Shown piece by piece: positions 41,328 to 50,809 of a DNA stretch of 64,000 nucleotides; within the stretch, counting starts at the first letter, position 1, and each line of letters starts with the position of its first letter. The stretch lies in the NCBI RefSeq assembly GCF_002975435.1, contig NZ_PCPT01000005.1, positions 248,001 to 312,000 of the forward strand, written 5' to 3'. The stretch comes from Arthrobacter sp. MYb227. Its GTDB lineage: Bacteria > Actinomycetota > Actinomycetes > Actinomycetales > Micrococcaceae. Both the position numbers and the translations under genes were made by a program. A model generated the notes under the pieces. It had not been told where the DNA came from. It was given only the letters and a program-made list of their open reading frames with translations, and ran no database searches.

Positions 41328-43250
41328 ATGACCGGCAAGCATAAGGCACAGATTGCGGCCCTCACCGGAGCCCTGCTGTTGCTCAGCATCGTCCTGCATC
41401 CGACGGGCCTGCACATTGCCCGGGATGTGCTCTTGTTTGGCTCCGCGGTCATCGCCGGGGTGCCCACGGCAATTCGTGCGTTCCAGGGCCTGCGGATGAA
41501 GGCCTTTAGCATTGATCTTCTTGTCACCATCGCCGTCGTCGGAGCACTGATCATTGGTGAGTACGTGGAGGCGGCAGTTGTCTCATTCCTGTTCATCTTC
41601 GGAGCTTGGCTTGAGGCACGAACCCTGGAAAAGACTCGCTCCTCGCTACGAAACCTTGTTGATTCCGCCCCGCAGGAAGCAACGGTGTTGCGCGACGGGG
41701 AAAGCATCACGGTGCCGGTAGATGACATTGTTGAGGGTGACACCCTCATCATTCATTCCGGTGGCAAGGTAGCGGTTGATGGGGTGATTGTTTCGGGCCG
41801 CGGCCACTTGGTTGAAGCGGCGATTACCGGCGAATCGGTACCGGTGCCCAAAACTATCGGGCAAAAAGTTTATTCCGGAACCCTACTAGATACCGGATTC
41901 CTGCATGTGGAAGCCGAGCACGTAGGCGATGACACAACCTTTGCACAGATCATTGAGCTGGTTGAAGAAGCCCAGGAAACCAAGACCAAGGCCCAGCGCT
42001 TCCTGGATAAGTTCGCCAACATTTACACCCCTGCAATCGTTGTACTCTCCATTATTGTGTTGATCTTCAGCCGCAACATTGAATTCGCACTGACCTTCTT
42101 GGTCATTGCCTGCCCCGGTGCCCTGGTCATCTCCACGCCCGTCTCGATGGTTGCCGGATTGGGTAACGGTGCACGCCACGGCGTGCTGCTCAAGGGTGGT
42201 GACGCACTTGAGCGTCTATCCAAGATCGACACCCTGGTCTTTGACAAGACAGGTACCCTCACCGAGGGCAAGCCACGGTTGACCGAGGTCAAGACCGTCA
42301 ACGGAAATGATGAGCATCAGATTCTTGCCATGGCAGCAATTCTTGAAACCGCTTCCGAACACCCACTGGGACGCACCATCGTGCAGGGCGCGCAGGATGC
42401 CGGCATCGACATTGAATCCAAGCCACACGATGTCCAAGTCATCAAGGGCGGCGGCATTGGCGGTACCGTCAAGGGACAACATGTCGTTGTTGGTACCCGT
42501 CGAGTGCTCAACTCCCTAGGCGTGCAGATTCCCGAGGCAGTTGCCGCACACGCCGTGACGCGCGAACGGGAAGGGAATACAGTTGTCTTCGTGGTCATTG
42601 AGGAGATTCTCGTGGCCACCATGTCCATCGCCGACACGGTGCGTGCGGAGGTTAAGGACGCGATCACCGCGCTGCGTGCCGGAGGCATCAAGCACTTCTA
42701 CATGCTCACCGGAGATAACAAGCACACCGCTCACCTCGTGGCAGCTCAGCTGTCCATCGAAAACGTTCACGCCGAACTGCTGCCGGCCGATAAGGTGACC
42801 CTGGTGGCCGCGATGAAGGCCGAGGGTAAACGCGTGGGAATGGTGGGCGACGGTATCAACGATGCACCGGCGATTGCCACGGCGGATATTGGTATTGCCA
42901 TGGGTGCCGGAACCGACGTATCGATCCAAACGGCCGATGCGATTCTCATGGGCAACCGTTTTGACCAGCTGGTCCACGCGGTGTCCCTTGCCAAGGCCAC
43001 TGTACGAAACATGAAACAAAATACCTTCATCGCCATTGGCACAGTTGTCATGTTGCTCCTCGGTGTCTTGTCCCAGAAGGTGTTCATGTCCACCGGCATG
43101 CTGGTTCACGAGATTAGCGTCATCGTGGTGATCCTCAACGCCATTCGTTTGGTTCGCTTCAGTGACAAGAAGGGTGCGGCACATGCGGCTCTACCCGCCA
43201 TGGAACAAACCGAAGAGTCCAAGGAACTGCTGGAGGAAAGCCAGCGGTAG
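41328..43250 (+). CDS. P1B-type metal-transporting ATPase with CPG motif
   Basis: 640 residues, ATG after AAGGAG. No N-terminal metal domain. Two membrane hairpins (residues 5-95), actuator domain with ITGESVPVPK, then ACPGALVISTPVS (Cys262-Pro263-Gly264) in the ion-path helix, where zinc and copper pumps have CPC. Phosphorylation site DKTGTLTEG (Asp306), HP motif SEHPLGRT, GDGINDAPA hinge. The last helices have HEISVIVVILNAIRL. Metal export by ATP hydrolysis is expected, with the HMA protein at 40226 as donor; the metal is open. Regulated by the FNR-like box upstream. Confidence 0.9.
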   Translation: MTGKHKAQIAALTGALLLLSIVLHPTGLHIARDVLLFGSAVIAGVPTAIRAFQGLRMKAFSIDLLVTIAVVGALIIGEYVEAAVVSFLFIFGAWLEARTLEKTRSSLRNLVDSAPQEATVLRDGESITVPVDDIVEGDTLIIHSGGKVAVDGVIVSGRGHLVEAAITGESVPVPKTIGQKVYSGTLLDTGFLHVEAEHVGDDTTFAQIIELVEEAQETKTKAQRFLDKFANIYTPAIVVLSIIVLIFSRNIEFALTFLVIACPGALVISTPVSMVAGLGNGARHGVLLKGGDALERLSKIDTLVFDKTGTLTEGKPRLTEVKTVNGNDEHQILAMAAILETASEHPLGRTIVQGAQDAGIDIESKPHDVQVIKGGGIGGTVKGQHVVVGTRRVLNSLGVQIPEAVAAHAVTREREGNTVVFVVIEEILVATMSIADTVRAEVKDAITALRAGGIKHFYMLTGDNKHTAHLVAAQLSIENVHAELLPADKVTLVAAMKAEGKRVGMVGDGINDAPAIATADIGIAMGAGTDVSIQTADAILMGNRFDQLVHAVSLAKATVRNMKQNTFIAIGTVVMLLLGVLSQKVFMSTGMLVHEISVIVVILNAIRLVRFSDKKGAAHAALPAMEQTEESKELLEESQR

Positions 43251-43550
43251 CATCGCCACCTAAACACACTCACCAGCTGATGGCCTTGTTTCGCATGTGC
43301 GGGTGCAGGGTCATCACCTGGTGACGGTGCTGGTTCAGAACCGTAATTTTTACTTGCGCGTCAGTTATGTACGTTCACGCGCGACGGGGATTACCGCAAG
43401 ATGGGCATCGATACTGTGCCAGTGGTCTTCGGGACTACGAATATTGGAATCAACACGTGGTGAGCCAATGCCCCGAACCTGCTGTTTTGCGGATAAAGTC
43501 GTGATTCTGCGCTCCATCGTGGGCCAACAAATTCCGGGGGAGAATCACCA
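43251..43550. other. Intergenic region before the secreted protease
   Basis: 300 bases. A weak hairpin ACGGT...ACCGT followed by AATTTTT (about 43325-43352) may end the ATPase transcript. GGGGGAGAATCACC directly precedes the protease ATG. No further feature. Confidence 0.45.
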
Positions 43551-45494
43551 ATGCATCAATCGTTGCCAGCCATTATTAAACGCCTAGCGGTGCTTAGCGT
43601 GAGCATGCTGCTGGTGCTTGGTGGTGGGCAGCTTGCCACGGCAGCTAGTAGTCATGCCGCAACACCCCTGGTGATAGCCGAACAGCTACCTGCTGCCAAG
43701 AACCCGCGGACCGTAGAAGAACTCTTCAACGACTACGTGCGCCAGATCGACCCCGCAGCCTTGGACCAGCTACAGGCAATCATGCTCACCAAAAACGGGT
43801 TCATTATTCGTACAGGTGCACTATCCTCGGGCCCTCGTGCAGTTCCACGGATGGCAACCTTGGATATTTATCCACGGACAAAATTGACACCGGAACAATT
43901 TGCGAGCAAATATTCAAACGTCACCCTGCGTGAAGCCGCCGGCCCCGCAGAATCCTCCGCGGCAAACGAAGTTCTCGGCGGGATGGGATATGGTTCCGAG
44001 CTGGCACCGGAAGTCTTTGCCGTGTGTTCCATTGGATTCGCTGGATTCAATGCGGTGGGAGCACCGGCAGCGATCTCCGCAGGACATTGCACCCGGGATG
44101 GGAAAATCAAATCACTTCGGGTGGAAAAACCCTCCTCGAGTCAGGACTTTGGCGGACTTGGAACAGCACTTGGACAATTTGGATTCGCCCAATTTGGGGG
44201 ACGCAACAACACGGCAACCACGCTCAAGGGAAACTACCTGGTAGGTAACCTGGGAACAGATATATCGGTCATCAACCAATTGAATCCGGGATTTAAAACC
44301 CAGCCATACCTCAGCGGCTGGGCCCAGGGGAAAGCCGAAAGTCGCGGCCCCAAAATCACCGGGATCACTCAAGCCAAGCTTGGCACCAAGGTTTGTAAGT
44401 CCGGGCGAACCACCGGGTACACCTGTGGCACGGTTGACGAAGTCGGAATCTTTGTTGTGGGCGGCTTCAAAAACACTTCACGTGATATCCGTGCCATCCA
44501 CGGATTCGGCATGAAAAATCGTAACTACCGGCTCGCGGATGAGGGTGATTCTGGCGGTGGAGCTATCTCCGGCAGTAGCGCCGTGGGAATCACCAGTGCC
44601 ATCGCCGATGATGACGGGGGACGAGCATACTTTGCCGATATTACCCGCGCACTGAAGGCAACACCTGGCTACAGTATTAAGCTTGCCCTGAATACTCCCA
44701 AACTTAGTACCGCCGCCAGCAAAGCCGGACTCGAATTTGGCACCCGCATCAACGGTAGCGTTGCCAACGCTCCGGCAGGAACCACGGTCAGGGTGAACGC
44801 TGGTGGAAAAACGATCGCCAAGGCGAAAGTCGAAAAGGGAAAATTTAGTTTCAAAACCCCACCTGGCGCCGGAAACCTGACATTCAGTGCGCAAGCCGTT
44901 AGCGGATACAACAAGTCCTCTACCGCTACCAAAAGCTACAAACTAGTGGTTCCGCGACCAAAGATCACTTCCCTGAGCAAAGCGGCACGTGGAACCAACG
45001 CACCACAAATAATTTCCGGCACCGGTACGCCTCAGGCAACCGTGACACTCAACCGGGCGGGGAAACCTAAAGTAACTGCCACGGTCTCGGCCAAGGGGAG
45101 CTGGAGCATTAAACCGAAGGGTTCCTGGGGCTATGGGACCACTACAATCAGCACAACACAAAAAATTGGGAAAGATTCCTCGCCCGTAGCTAAATCCACG
45201 TTCAAGCTCATCCCCAAGGCACCCACGATTACCACACCCAAAACAAACGCCAAATTCGCCTACAGTAAAGCACCACGTACTATCGGCGGAACCGGAATCA
45301 ATGGGGCGACGGTCAAGATCAGCGCCGGCAAGAACACCATCAAAGTCAAGATTGTCGGCAACAAATGGAAAGCTAAACTCCCGGTGCGACTGGGAGCCGG
45401 GACGCATCAAATCACGGCAACACAAACCATCGCTAAAACTTCCTCCGCACCAACTCATAGAAGCATCACGGTTGCCAAACCTGTGCGCCGCTAA
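43551..45494 (+). CDS. Secreted S1-family serine protease with C-terminal Ig-like repeats
   Basis: 647 residues. Signal peptide (about 1-37) ending near AASSHAA. A pro-region of about 100 residues is followed by a trypsin-like domain of the streptogrisin type with His179 (SAGHCT), Asp237 (GTDISVI) and Ser334 (EGDSGGG). Cys pairs sit around the His and in CKSGRTTGYTCG. After residue 385 come three beta-rich repeats of about 85 residues that end in motifs such as SGTGTPQATV and GGTGINGATV, resembling bacterial Ig modules for wall or polymer binding. It lies directly upstream of lepB2. Target unknown. Confidence 0.88.
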   Translation: MHQSLPAIIKRLAVLSVSMLLVLGGGQLATAASSHAATPLVIAEQLPAAKNPRTVEELFNDYVRQIDPAALDQLQAIMLTKNGFIIRTGALSSGPRAVPRMATLDIYPRTKLTPEQFASKYSNVTLREAAGPAESSAANEVLGGMGYGSELAPEVFAVCSIGFAGFNAVGAPAAISAGHCTRDGKIKSLRVEKPSSSQDFGGLGTALGQFGFAQFGGRNNTATTLKGNYLVGNLGTDISVINQLNPGFKTQPYLSGWAQGKAESRGPKITGITQAKLGTKVCKSGRTTGYTCGTVDEVGIFVVGGFKNTSRDIRAIHGFGMKNRNYRLADEGDSGGGAISGSSAVGITSAIADDDGGRAYFADITRALKATPGYSIKLALNTPKLSTAASKAGLEFGTRINGSVANAPAGTTVRVNAGGKTIAKAKVEKGKFSFKTPPGAGNLTFSAQAVSGYNKSSTATKSYKLVVPRPKITSLSKAARGTNAPQIISGTGTPQATVTLNRAGKPKVTATVSAKGSWSIKPKGSWGYGTTTISTTQKIGKDSSPVAKSTFKLIPKAPTITTPKTNAKFAYSKAPRTIGGTGINGATVKISAGKNTIKVKIVGNKWKAKLPVRLGAGTHQITATQTIAKTSSAPTHRSITVAKPVRR

Positions 45495-45723
45495 GATACG
45501 GAGCAGCGGTCGGCCGCGCCTCCTGACTGTACATCTTCAGTACGTGAGTCAAAGAAACCAGCAGAATACACCGCTTCTCCCCGTGCCAGATGGGCTGATT
45601 GATAGCAAGGCAACGTAGGCTAGGAACCTGTGTTACGCGAGCGAGGAGCAACCAACTAAACAGTTGGCCACCTATTTCGAGCAGCACCAAAGAATCTTAG
45701 TTATCTGAAAGGGCACCACGTAC

Positions 45724-46479
45724 GTGACGCACGCCAGCGAGCCAACTGCACCCGAAGGCAACTCGGGAAAGAAAAGAAATCCCGTCTGGGCGGCGGTGCG
45801 TGAAATCCTCATCGTCGTGGTCATCGCGCTGATCATTTCCCTCGTAGTAAAGACCTTCTTCTTTAGGGCGTTCTACATCCCTTCGGGATCGATGGAAAAC
45901 ACCTTGCAAAAGAACGATCGAATCTTTGCAAACCTCATGGTTCCGGGTCCCTTTGAGCTACAACGCGGAGATGTAGTGGTCTTTAGGGATGATCAGGGAT
46001 GGCTGCCACCCATCGCCTCCACCGTCACCAACCCGGTGAGCGAATTCATGGCGTTTGTTGGACTCATGCCAGATCCCTCGAATCAACACCTGATCAAACG
46101 CATTATCGGAATGCCGGGGGACACCGTTACCTGCTGCGCACCCGATGGGAAACTGACAATCAACGGGGTGTCAATCACCGAACCCTATATCTTTGAAGGC
46201 GATGCTCCCTCGGACCAAGAATTCTCCAAGGTAGTGCCTGAAGGCAAAATCTGGGTCATGGGAGACCACCGCGCGGAATCCGCCGACTCCCGCTACCACG
46301 AGGACCTCCAAGGCGGCTTCGTGGATCTAGATTCGGTAGAAGGTAAGGCTTCGGTTATTTCCTGGCCGCTGGACCGCCTCGGCGGCATCTCGAACTACTC
46401 GGAAGTTTTCTCTTCTGTCCCGGACCCACAAGGTGCGGCACCGGCGGTTAATCAGCCGGCCGAAGAATCCGGCAACTAA
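45724..46479 (+). CDS. lepB: Signal peptidase I (second copy)
   Basis: 251 residues, GTG start with AAAGGG upstream. One membrane helix (residues 25-45), Ser in YIPSGSMENTL, Lys in LIKRIIGMPGD, and the box WVMGDHRAESADSR. It has a longer insertion than copy 1 (the loop with CC in VTCCAPDGKL) and an acidic tail. The stop overlaps the rnhB start by one base. This copy is in the position usual for Micrococcaceae. Confidence 0.93.
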   Translation: MTHASEPTAPEGNSGKKRNPVWAAVREILIVVVIALIISLVVKTFFFRAFYIPSGSMENTLQKNDRIFANLMVPGPFELQRGDVVVFRDDQGWLPPIASTVTNPVSEFMAFVGLMPDPSNQHLIKRIIGMPGDTVTCCAPDGKLTINGVSITEPYIFEGDAPSDQEFSKVVPEGKIWVMGDHRAESADSRYHEDLQGGFVDLDSVEGKASVISWPLDRLGGISNYSEVFSSVPDPQGAAPAVNQPAEESGN

Positions 46480-47195
46480 TGGCTTCGCAGGCACCCACTC
46501 TCGAACACGAACGCGCGTACGCCAGCGCCGGCGGATACACGCTCATTGGTGCTGCCGATGAGGTCGGGCGCGGTGCGCTCGCCGGTCCGGTCTCGGTTGG
46601 CTACGTGGTCATCGACCCGAACGTCGCCAGTGAGCTTCCGGGAGTCAAGGATTCCAAGCTACTTTCTTCAGAAGTCCGCCATGCCCTAGTGCCACAGATC
46701 AAAGACTGGGCAGCGGGTTGGGGCGTGGGGCATGCAAGTGCCGCAGAAATCGATGAAATCGGTCTGGTCCCTGCCCTGCGTCTTGCCGGATTACGTGCCT
46801 TTACAGCCAGCACGGCACAGGCTGATGCTGTGCTTCTTGATGGAAACCTAGACTGGCTCTCGGCAACTAAGCAGCCAACGCTGCTCGATTCGCTCATGCC
46901 CGGCTTCGATGACCCGGCAGCGATCGATGGGTTGCTGATTCCTGTGCGCACCCTGATCAAGGGCGATTTGCTGGCGCTTTCCATTGCTGCGGCCTCCATT
47001 TTGGCCAAGGTCGAGCGTGATGAGCTGCTCGATGGTTATGATTCAACACACCCGGCGTACGGTTGGATACAGAACAAGGGCTATGGGACTATCGGGCACC
47101 GGAACGCAATCGTAGAGCTCGGTGCCACCGACTATCACCGCAAAACTTGGCAGCTAACCCCCAAAGCCGCGCCAGTACCACGAAAGGGCAAGTAA
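46479..47195 (+). CDS. rnhB: Ribonuclease HII
   Basis: 238 residues. The acidic site DEVGRGALAGPV and KDSKLLSSEVR, later DGNLDWL and SIAAASILAKVERDELL, are typical RNase HII motifs. It cuts RNA at ribonucleotides built into DNA. Overlaps lepB and is followed after five bases by DUF2469. Confidence 0.95.
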   Translation: MASQAPTLEHERAYASAGGYTLIGAADEVGRGALAGPVSVGYVVIDPNVASELPGVKDSKLLSSEVRHALVPQIKDWAAGWGVGHASAAEIDEIGLVPALRLAGLRAFTASTAQADAVLLDGNLDWLSATKQPTLLDSLMPGFDDPAAIDGLLIPVRTLIKGDLLALSIAAASILAKVERDELLDGYDSTHPAYGWIQNKGYGTIGHRNAIVELGATDYHRKTWQLTPKAAPVPRKGK

Positions 47196-47200
47196 GCATC

Positions 47201-47527
47201 ATGAGTGCCGAAGACCTTGAAAACTATGAGTCGGAACTTGAGCTGCAGCTCTACCGCGAATACAAGGATGTTGCTAACCTCTTCAACTTTGTTGTTGAAA
47301 CCGAGCGCCGGTTCTATCTTGCGAACGGTGTTGATCTCAAAACCCGCTCGGCCGATGGTGAAGTATTCTTTGACCTCACGCTTACCGACGCCTGGGTCTG
47401 GGACGTGTACCGCACCGGCCGCTTCGTAAAATCGGTACGCATTGTCACGTTCAAGGACGTGAATATCGAGGAGCTCAACCGTATGGAAGAGCTAACCATC
47501 CCCAAGGATGGAATGGAACTGGACTAA
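47201..47527 (+). CDS. DUF2469 protein
   Basis: 108 residues, full length for this actinobacterial family: MSAEDLENYESELELQLYRE, RRFYLANGVDLKTRSADGEV, FDLTLTDAWVWDVYR. Always close to rnhB and yraN. Function unknown. Here its operon is interrupted: yraN comes 4.2 kb later. Confidence 0.93.
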   Translation: MSAEDLENYESELELQLYREYKDVANLFNFVVETERRFYLANGVDLKTRSADGEVFFDLTLTDAWVWDVYRTGRFVKSVRIVTFKDVNIEELNRMEELTIPKDGMELD

Positions 47528-47540
47528 ATAGGAGATGAGC

Positions 47541-48473
47541 GTGAACGGCGAGGAAGAACCTGAAAGCGACGTATTTGGTGAATACCATTTCGCACGAGTC
47601 TCAACCGGCGCCCCACAGGGCCTGCCGTACCTGAGCTCGCTGCGCTTCGAATTTCAGGGCGCCGAGATCGATCCGAACTTAGCCCGCGAATCCTTTGACG
47701 CGGCGGGCCACGGCCTGAAGGACTCACTTGAGCGGTATCGCGGTGAACTTCAGAAACACCAAGCCGACTTTGCGAAAGCCTTTCTAGAAGGTTCCTACGA
47801 TGAATCCTTGCTCTCGGCTTCCGATGAGCTACAGGAATCCCTTGAATCCTTGGGGCTGGCGCACCAGGGATGGACCGGTCACCCGTTTATCTCCCGTGCC
47901 ATGTACCGCCGTGAGTCGCATGAACCACAAAGCGATGAAGCCTTGGCGGCAATGCTTGAAGCCGACGAAGCTGCAAGCGCCGACGATTATCAGTCCTATG
48001 GGCCGAGGCTTAACGAACTTGGTGTCACCGTAGTGCTTGATGAAATCGTGCACGATGATGGCGAGCGGATCCTGCGGTTGAATTCGGCAACTGTCCACTC
48101 CAACGGGGTATCACTCAGCGTCGACGGGATCTTTTTGCGTGGTCCGGGCGAGGACGCACTGGCCTGGCACCACCGCGGCAACGACCAACTCGGGCAGTTG
48201 GATTTGGCCCTAGAATTGCGTGATCCAAGTACCGGAACCGGCTACAGCGGTGAGATGAACGGTGGCGATGGCAACTATGAATCGTATGGCTATCGCCTGT
48301 CGCATCGTTTCTGGATCCACAGGGCGCTAGAAGCTAATGAACTACGTGGAATCTTCACGCTCGTCAATGCCGTCACCGCTAGCGGAGACAGCGAAATTTT
48401 GGATATCGACTTCACCCTTGATACCACGCAGCTACGTGAGGCCACTACAGGTCTGCGTATTTTTGGCAGCTGA
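47541..48473 (+). CDS. Unknown protein A of a paralogous pair
   Basis: 310 residues from GTG 47541. The ATG at 47535 directly abuts AGGAG (47530-47534) and cannot use it, whereas the GTG has a 6-base spacing. This also makes it the same length as protein B at 48607. The sequence is acidic, with a helical middle (residues 50-105: ESFDAAGHGLKDSLERYRGELQ) and a beta-rich C-terminal half. No signal peptide, no recognised domain. With B it shares the pattern of a YLGEL/YRGEL helix, a Gly-His-Pro-Phe segment and an acidic hinge before a beta domain. Confidence 0.6.
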   Translation: MNGEEEPESDVFGEYHFARVSTGAPQGLPYLSSLRFEFQGAEIDPNLARESFDAAGHGLKDSLERYRGELQKHQADFAKAFLEGSYDESLLSASDELQESLESLGLAHQGWTGHPFISRAMYRRESHEPQSDEALAAMLEADEAASADDYQSYGPRLNELGVTVVLDEIVHDDGERILRLNSATVHSNGVSLSVDGIFLRGPGEDALAWHHRGNDQLGQLDLALELRDPSTGTGYSGEMNGGDGNYESYGYRLSHRFWIHRALEANELRGIFTLVNAVTASGDSEILDIDFTLDTTQLREATTGLRIFGS

Positions 48474-48606
48474 CAAGGGTCGTGCCGTAACCCTTTCTCA
48501 TAAGTGTGGGAGGTGGTTGCTAAGCTCTGCCCAATGATGTGTAGCGTTACTTCCTGCGCAATCATTCCCTTGTTCAGTGTGATGCCGCCTTGAGGAGACC
48601 CACGTT

Positions 48607-49539
48607 ATGCCCACAAACCATGTGCCAGATGAAAACCCAGCCGAAGATGATGGGCTCGGAGTGGTCAGCTTCGGATTCGTTGGCGGATCCCAAGCCTCGG
48701 ACGGGATCAATCTGCACGATCTCGGGCTTACCTTCGAAGATGGGCAACCGGATATCGACACCGGACGACAGCACTTCTCCAACAGCATTATTGAACTGAA
48801 CGAATCGCTGACCCGATATCTTGGCGAACTGATCAAACGTGAAGCCAAACTCCCGGAGCTTCTTGCCAGCTCGGACACCGATCCTGTGGTACTTGCCGCA
48901 TCGGATCAGGTTCATGACGCACTGTTTAATCTGCGTGTTGGCCACCTTGCCTATACTGCCCGTCCCTTCCTCAGTGGCTCGCTGATGAGGCAGGACGAGG
49001 ACCCGTATGAAAGCCAAGAGTTTTCGCACGATGAGATGGATTTCTATCCCAAGAACCCGGATGAGGATGAGAGTTACGGCCCCACTGAAGTCGAACTCGG
49101 ATTGCTTGTGGCACTGAATCAACCAATATATTCGGGAAACGGCCGCCGCGTCCAAGTCGTGTCCGCATGCGTGTATGAAAACGGCATCCTGGTCCAGGTG
49201 GAAGCAGGTATCTATGACAGCGTGCATGCCGATCGGGATAAGTGGCGCCAACGCAAAAATTCGATGCCGGAATTCGAGCTGGTAGCCGATGATCCAACTA
49301 CCAAGATGATGTTCACTGCTTCCCAACAAGCAGTGGACTTCCACGACTTCAACAAGATCACACGGACCACAGCCGATTTTTGGATGCCGCACGCTCAGAA
49401 GGCTACAAAACTCGCCTGCACCCTGAAGATCGCAAACATTCCCGATTACGAGCTTCGCGAAACAACATTAAACTTGAAATTCGAGCTGGACACCAGAGAG
49501 ATGCGCAACGCTTACGATCAGCGTTCACTGAAGTTCTAA
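48607..49539 (+). CDS. Unknown protein B of a paralogous pair
   Basis: 310 residues, preceded by GAGGAG. Acidic N-terminus, helical segment ESLTRYLGELIKREAKLPELL near residues 65-85, then RPFLSGSLMRQDEDPYES. The C-terminal half is predicted beta with FWMPHA and a final LKFELDTREMR that parallels the end of protein A (IDFTLDTTQLR). Not recognised. Close spacing suggests one transcript with 47541 and 49566. The position inside a conserved housekeeping operon marks it as an insertion. Confidence 0.6.
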   Translation: MPTNHVPDENPAEDDGLGVVSFGFVGGSQASDGINLHDLGLTFEDGQPDIDTGRQHFSNSIIELNESLTRYLGELIKREAKLPELLASSDTDPVVLAASDQVHDALFNLRVGHLAYTARPFLSGSLMRQDEDPYESQEFSHDEMDFYPKNPDEDESYGPTEVELGLLVALNQPIYSGNGRRVQVVSACVYENGILVQVEAGIYDSVHADRDKWRQRKNSMPEFELVADDPTTKMMFTASQQAVDFHDFNKITRTTADFWMPHAQKATKLACTLKIANIPDYELRETTLNLKFELDTREMRNAYDQRSLKF

Positions 49540-49565
49540 TTCCCACCAAATTCGAAAGATTGCGC

Positions 49566-50069
49566 ATGGAACTCTTTAACTCAATCCTCAACATTTCCTA
49601 TGGCCAGTTCTACATGCTCAGCGGTGAATCCGAGTATGACCTTGACGCTGCCTTCAAGGGGCAAACTAACGGCCTGTGTGGTGCCGCTGCCGCCCAAAAT
49701 CTCTTCTTCATCACGGGACTGCACACGGGCCACGTGGAATTGGCTGTCCACCTTCACCAGAGCACGCCCGAGCTCGACGAATCATGGGAAGACGTAGTTG
49801 AAGTTTCCTATCACCTCACCGGGGAACTGAGCCTCGAAGAATGCTGCGGCAGCACTTATGACCCATTGCCGATTCCGCTAGGAAACTATCGGGTCCGCTA
49901 CTCGGGAAAGAAGATGGATGAAGCCCGAGCGGAAGACTGCATACTCGAGGATGAACCAGCCATCGATAGCTACCGTGTGGACTTCTGGCCACGTGCCGAT
50001 CGATCCGCTGATGCGATCATCCGCCAACACAGCGAACAGGCGGCCTACTGGCATCAGGCCTGGGTCTAG
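49566..50069 (+). CDS. Conserved actinobacterial protein, immunity-like fold suspected
   Basis: 167 residues from ATG 49566. Beta-rich pattern throughout: ISYGQFYMLSG, HVELAVHLHQSTP, VVEVSYHLTG, then LPIPLGNYRVRYSGKKMDEARAED and YRVDFWP with a final AAYWHQ. The combination of PxGxYRxRY and a FWP near the end is common to small actinobacterial proteins next to secretion or toxin genes, but no function is known to me. It starts 26 bases after protein B ends, so the three genes may form one system. Confidence 0.6.
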   Translation: MELFNSILNISYGQFYMLSGESEYDLDAAFKGQTNGLCGAAAAQNLFFITGLHTGHVELAVHLHQSTPELDESWEDVVEVSYHLTGELSLEECCGSTYDPLPIPLGNYRVRYSGKKMDEARAEDCILEDEPAIDSYRVDFWPRADRSADAIIRQHSEQAAYWHQAWV

Positions 50070-50245
50070 GGGATATGAAGGGGGAGCGTCACCTAGACAT
50101 ATTTTCATACGGGTCTACGCGCTTGAGGCTGAAGTGGCGCTCCACTGTGGGGCTTGCCCTGAGTTTTCTGCGTTACACCGATGGTTCCTTGATTTACCTT
50201 GACGCGAGGTGAAATGGTGGACGTATAGGAAAAGAGGCAGCCATT
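50070..50245. other. Gap before the dead RES system
   Basis: 176 bases, no open frame. AAAAGAGG at 50229 precedes the antitoxin ATG. Confidence 0.4.
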
Positions 50246-50809
50246 ATGAGCGATTCCATTGATCGGCCGCAGGGCGATAAATCGACTGCCGAGAACTGGC
50301 GTGAACGGGTGCTTGATGGTGTGGGGCGCCGACTTGACCAGATGATGGCTTCAAAAGAGGTCACCAATTTTTCCGGCGAGTCTGAACGTGCAACCGTCAA
50401 CGCGATGGCCGATGCCGTCCTAGCGGCCAACAGGATCAATGACCGACTAGGCGCCTTTTACACGACGGACCGCGTGCGCAAGGTGCTGGGTGGGATTTCG
50501 CGCCAAGCTGTGAGTGAGCGAGTTAGGAATAATCGCCTGTTGCGTGTCACCACCGCCGATGGAGTTGTCCTCTTCCCGGCATTCTAATTCGCCAGCGGTG
50601 TCGTGCTTCCGGGACTCCAAAAACTGCTGCAGGTCCTACTAGAGACAGGCGTGGATGGATGGACCGTCGCCTACTGGATGACCTCCCGTTTGGCCCAGTT
50701 CGGTGAGGCAACGGCACTGGATGTCCTGGTTTCGGGCGATACCGATCGGGTCGCCGCGCTGCAGAAGCTTGCCGCCGATGACGCAGCTGGCTGGCACGCG
50801 GCAGCATGA
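50246..50809 (+). pseudogene. RES-associated antitoxin with an internal stop codon
   Basis: The frame runs 113 codons to VVLFPAF, then TAA (50585-50587), and continues in the same frame with FASGVVLPGLQKLLQVLLE to a natural stop at 50807. In relatives the position of the stop holds a Gln before Phe (FPxWQF type), so a CAA to TAA change explains it. The N-terminal part has a helix-turn-helix (RKVLGGISRQAVSERV). The natural stop overlaps the toxin ATG (ATGA), as in working pairs. Family call from pattern and partner. Confidence 0.7.
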
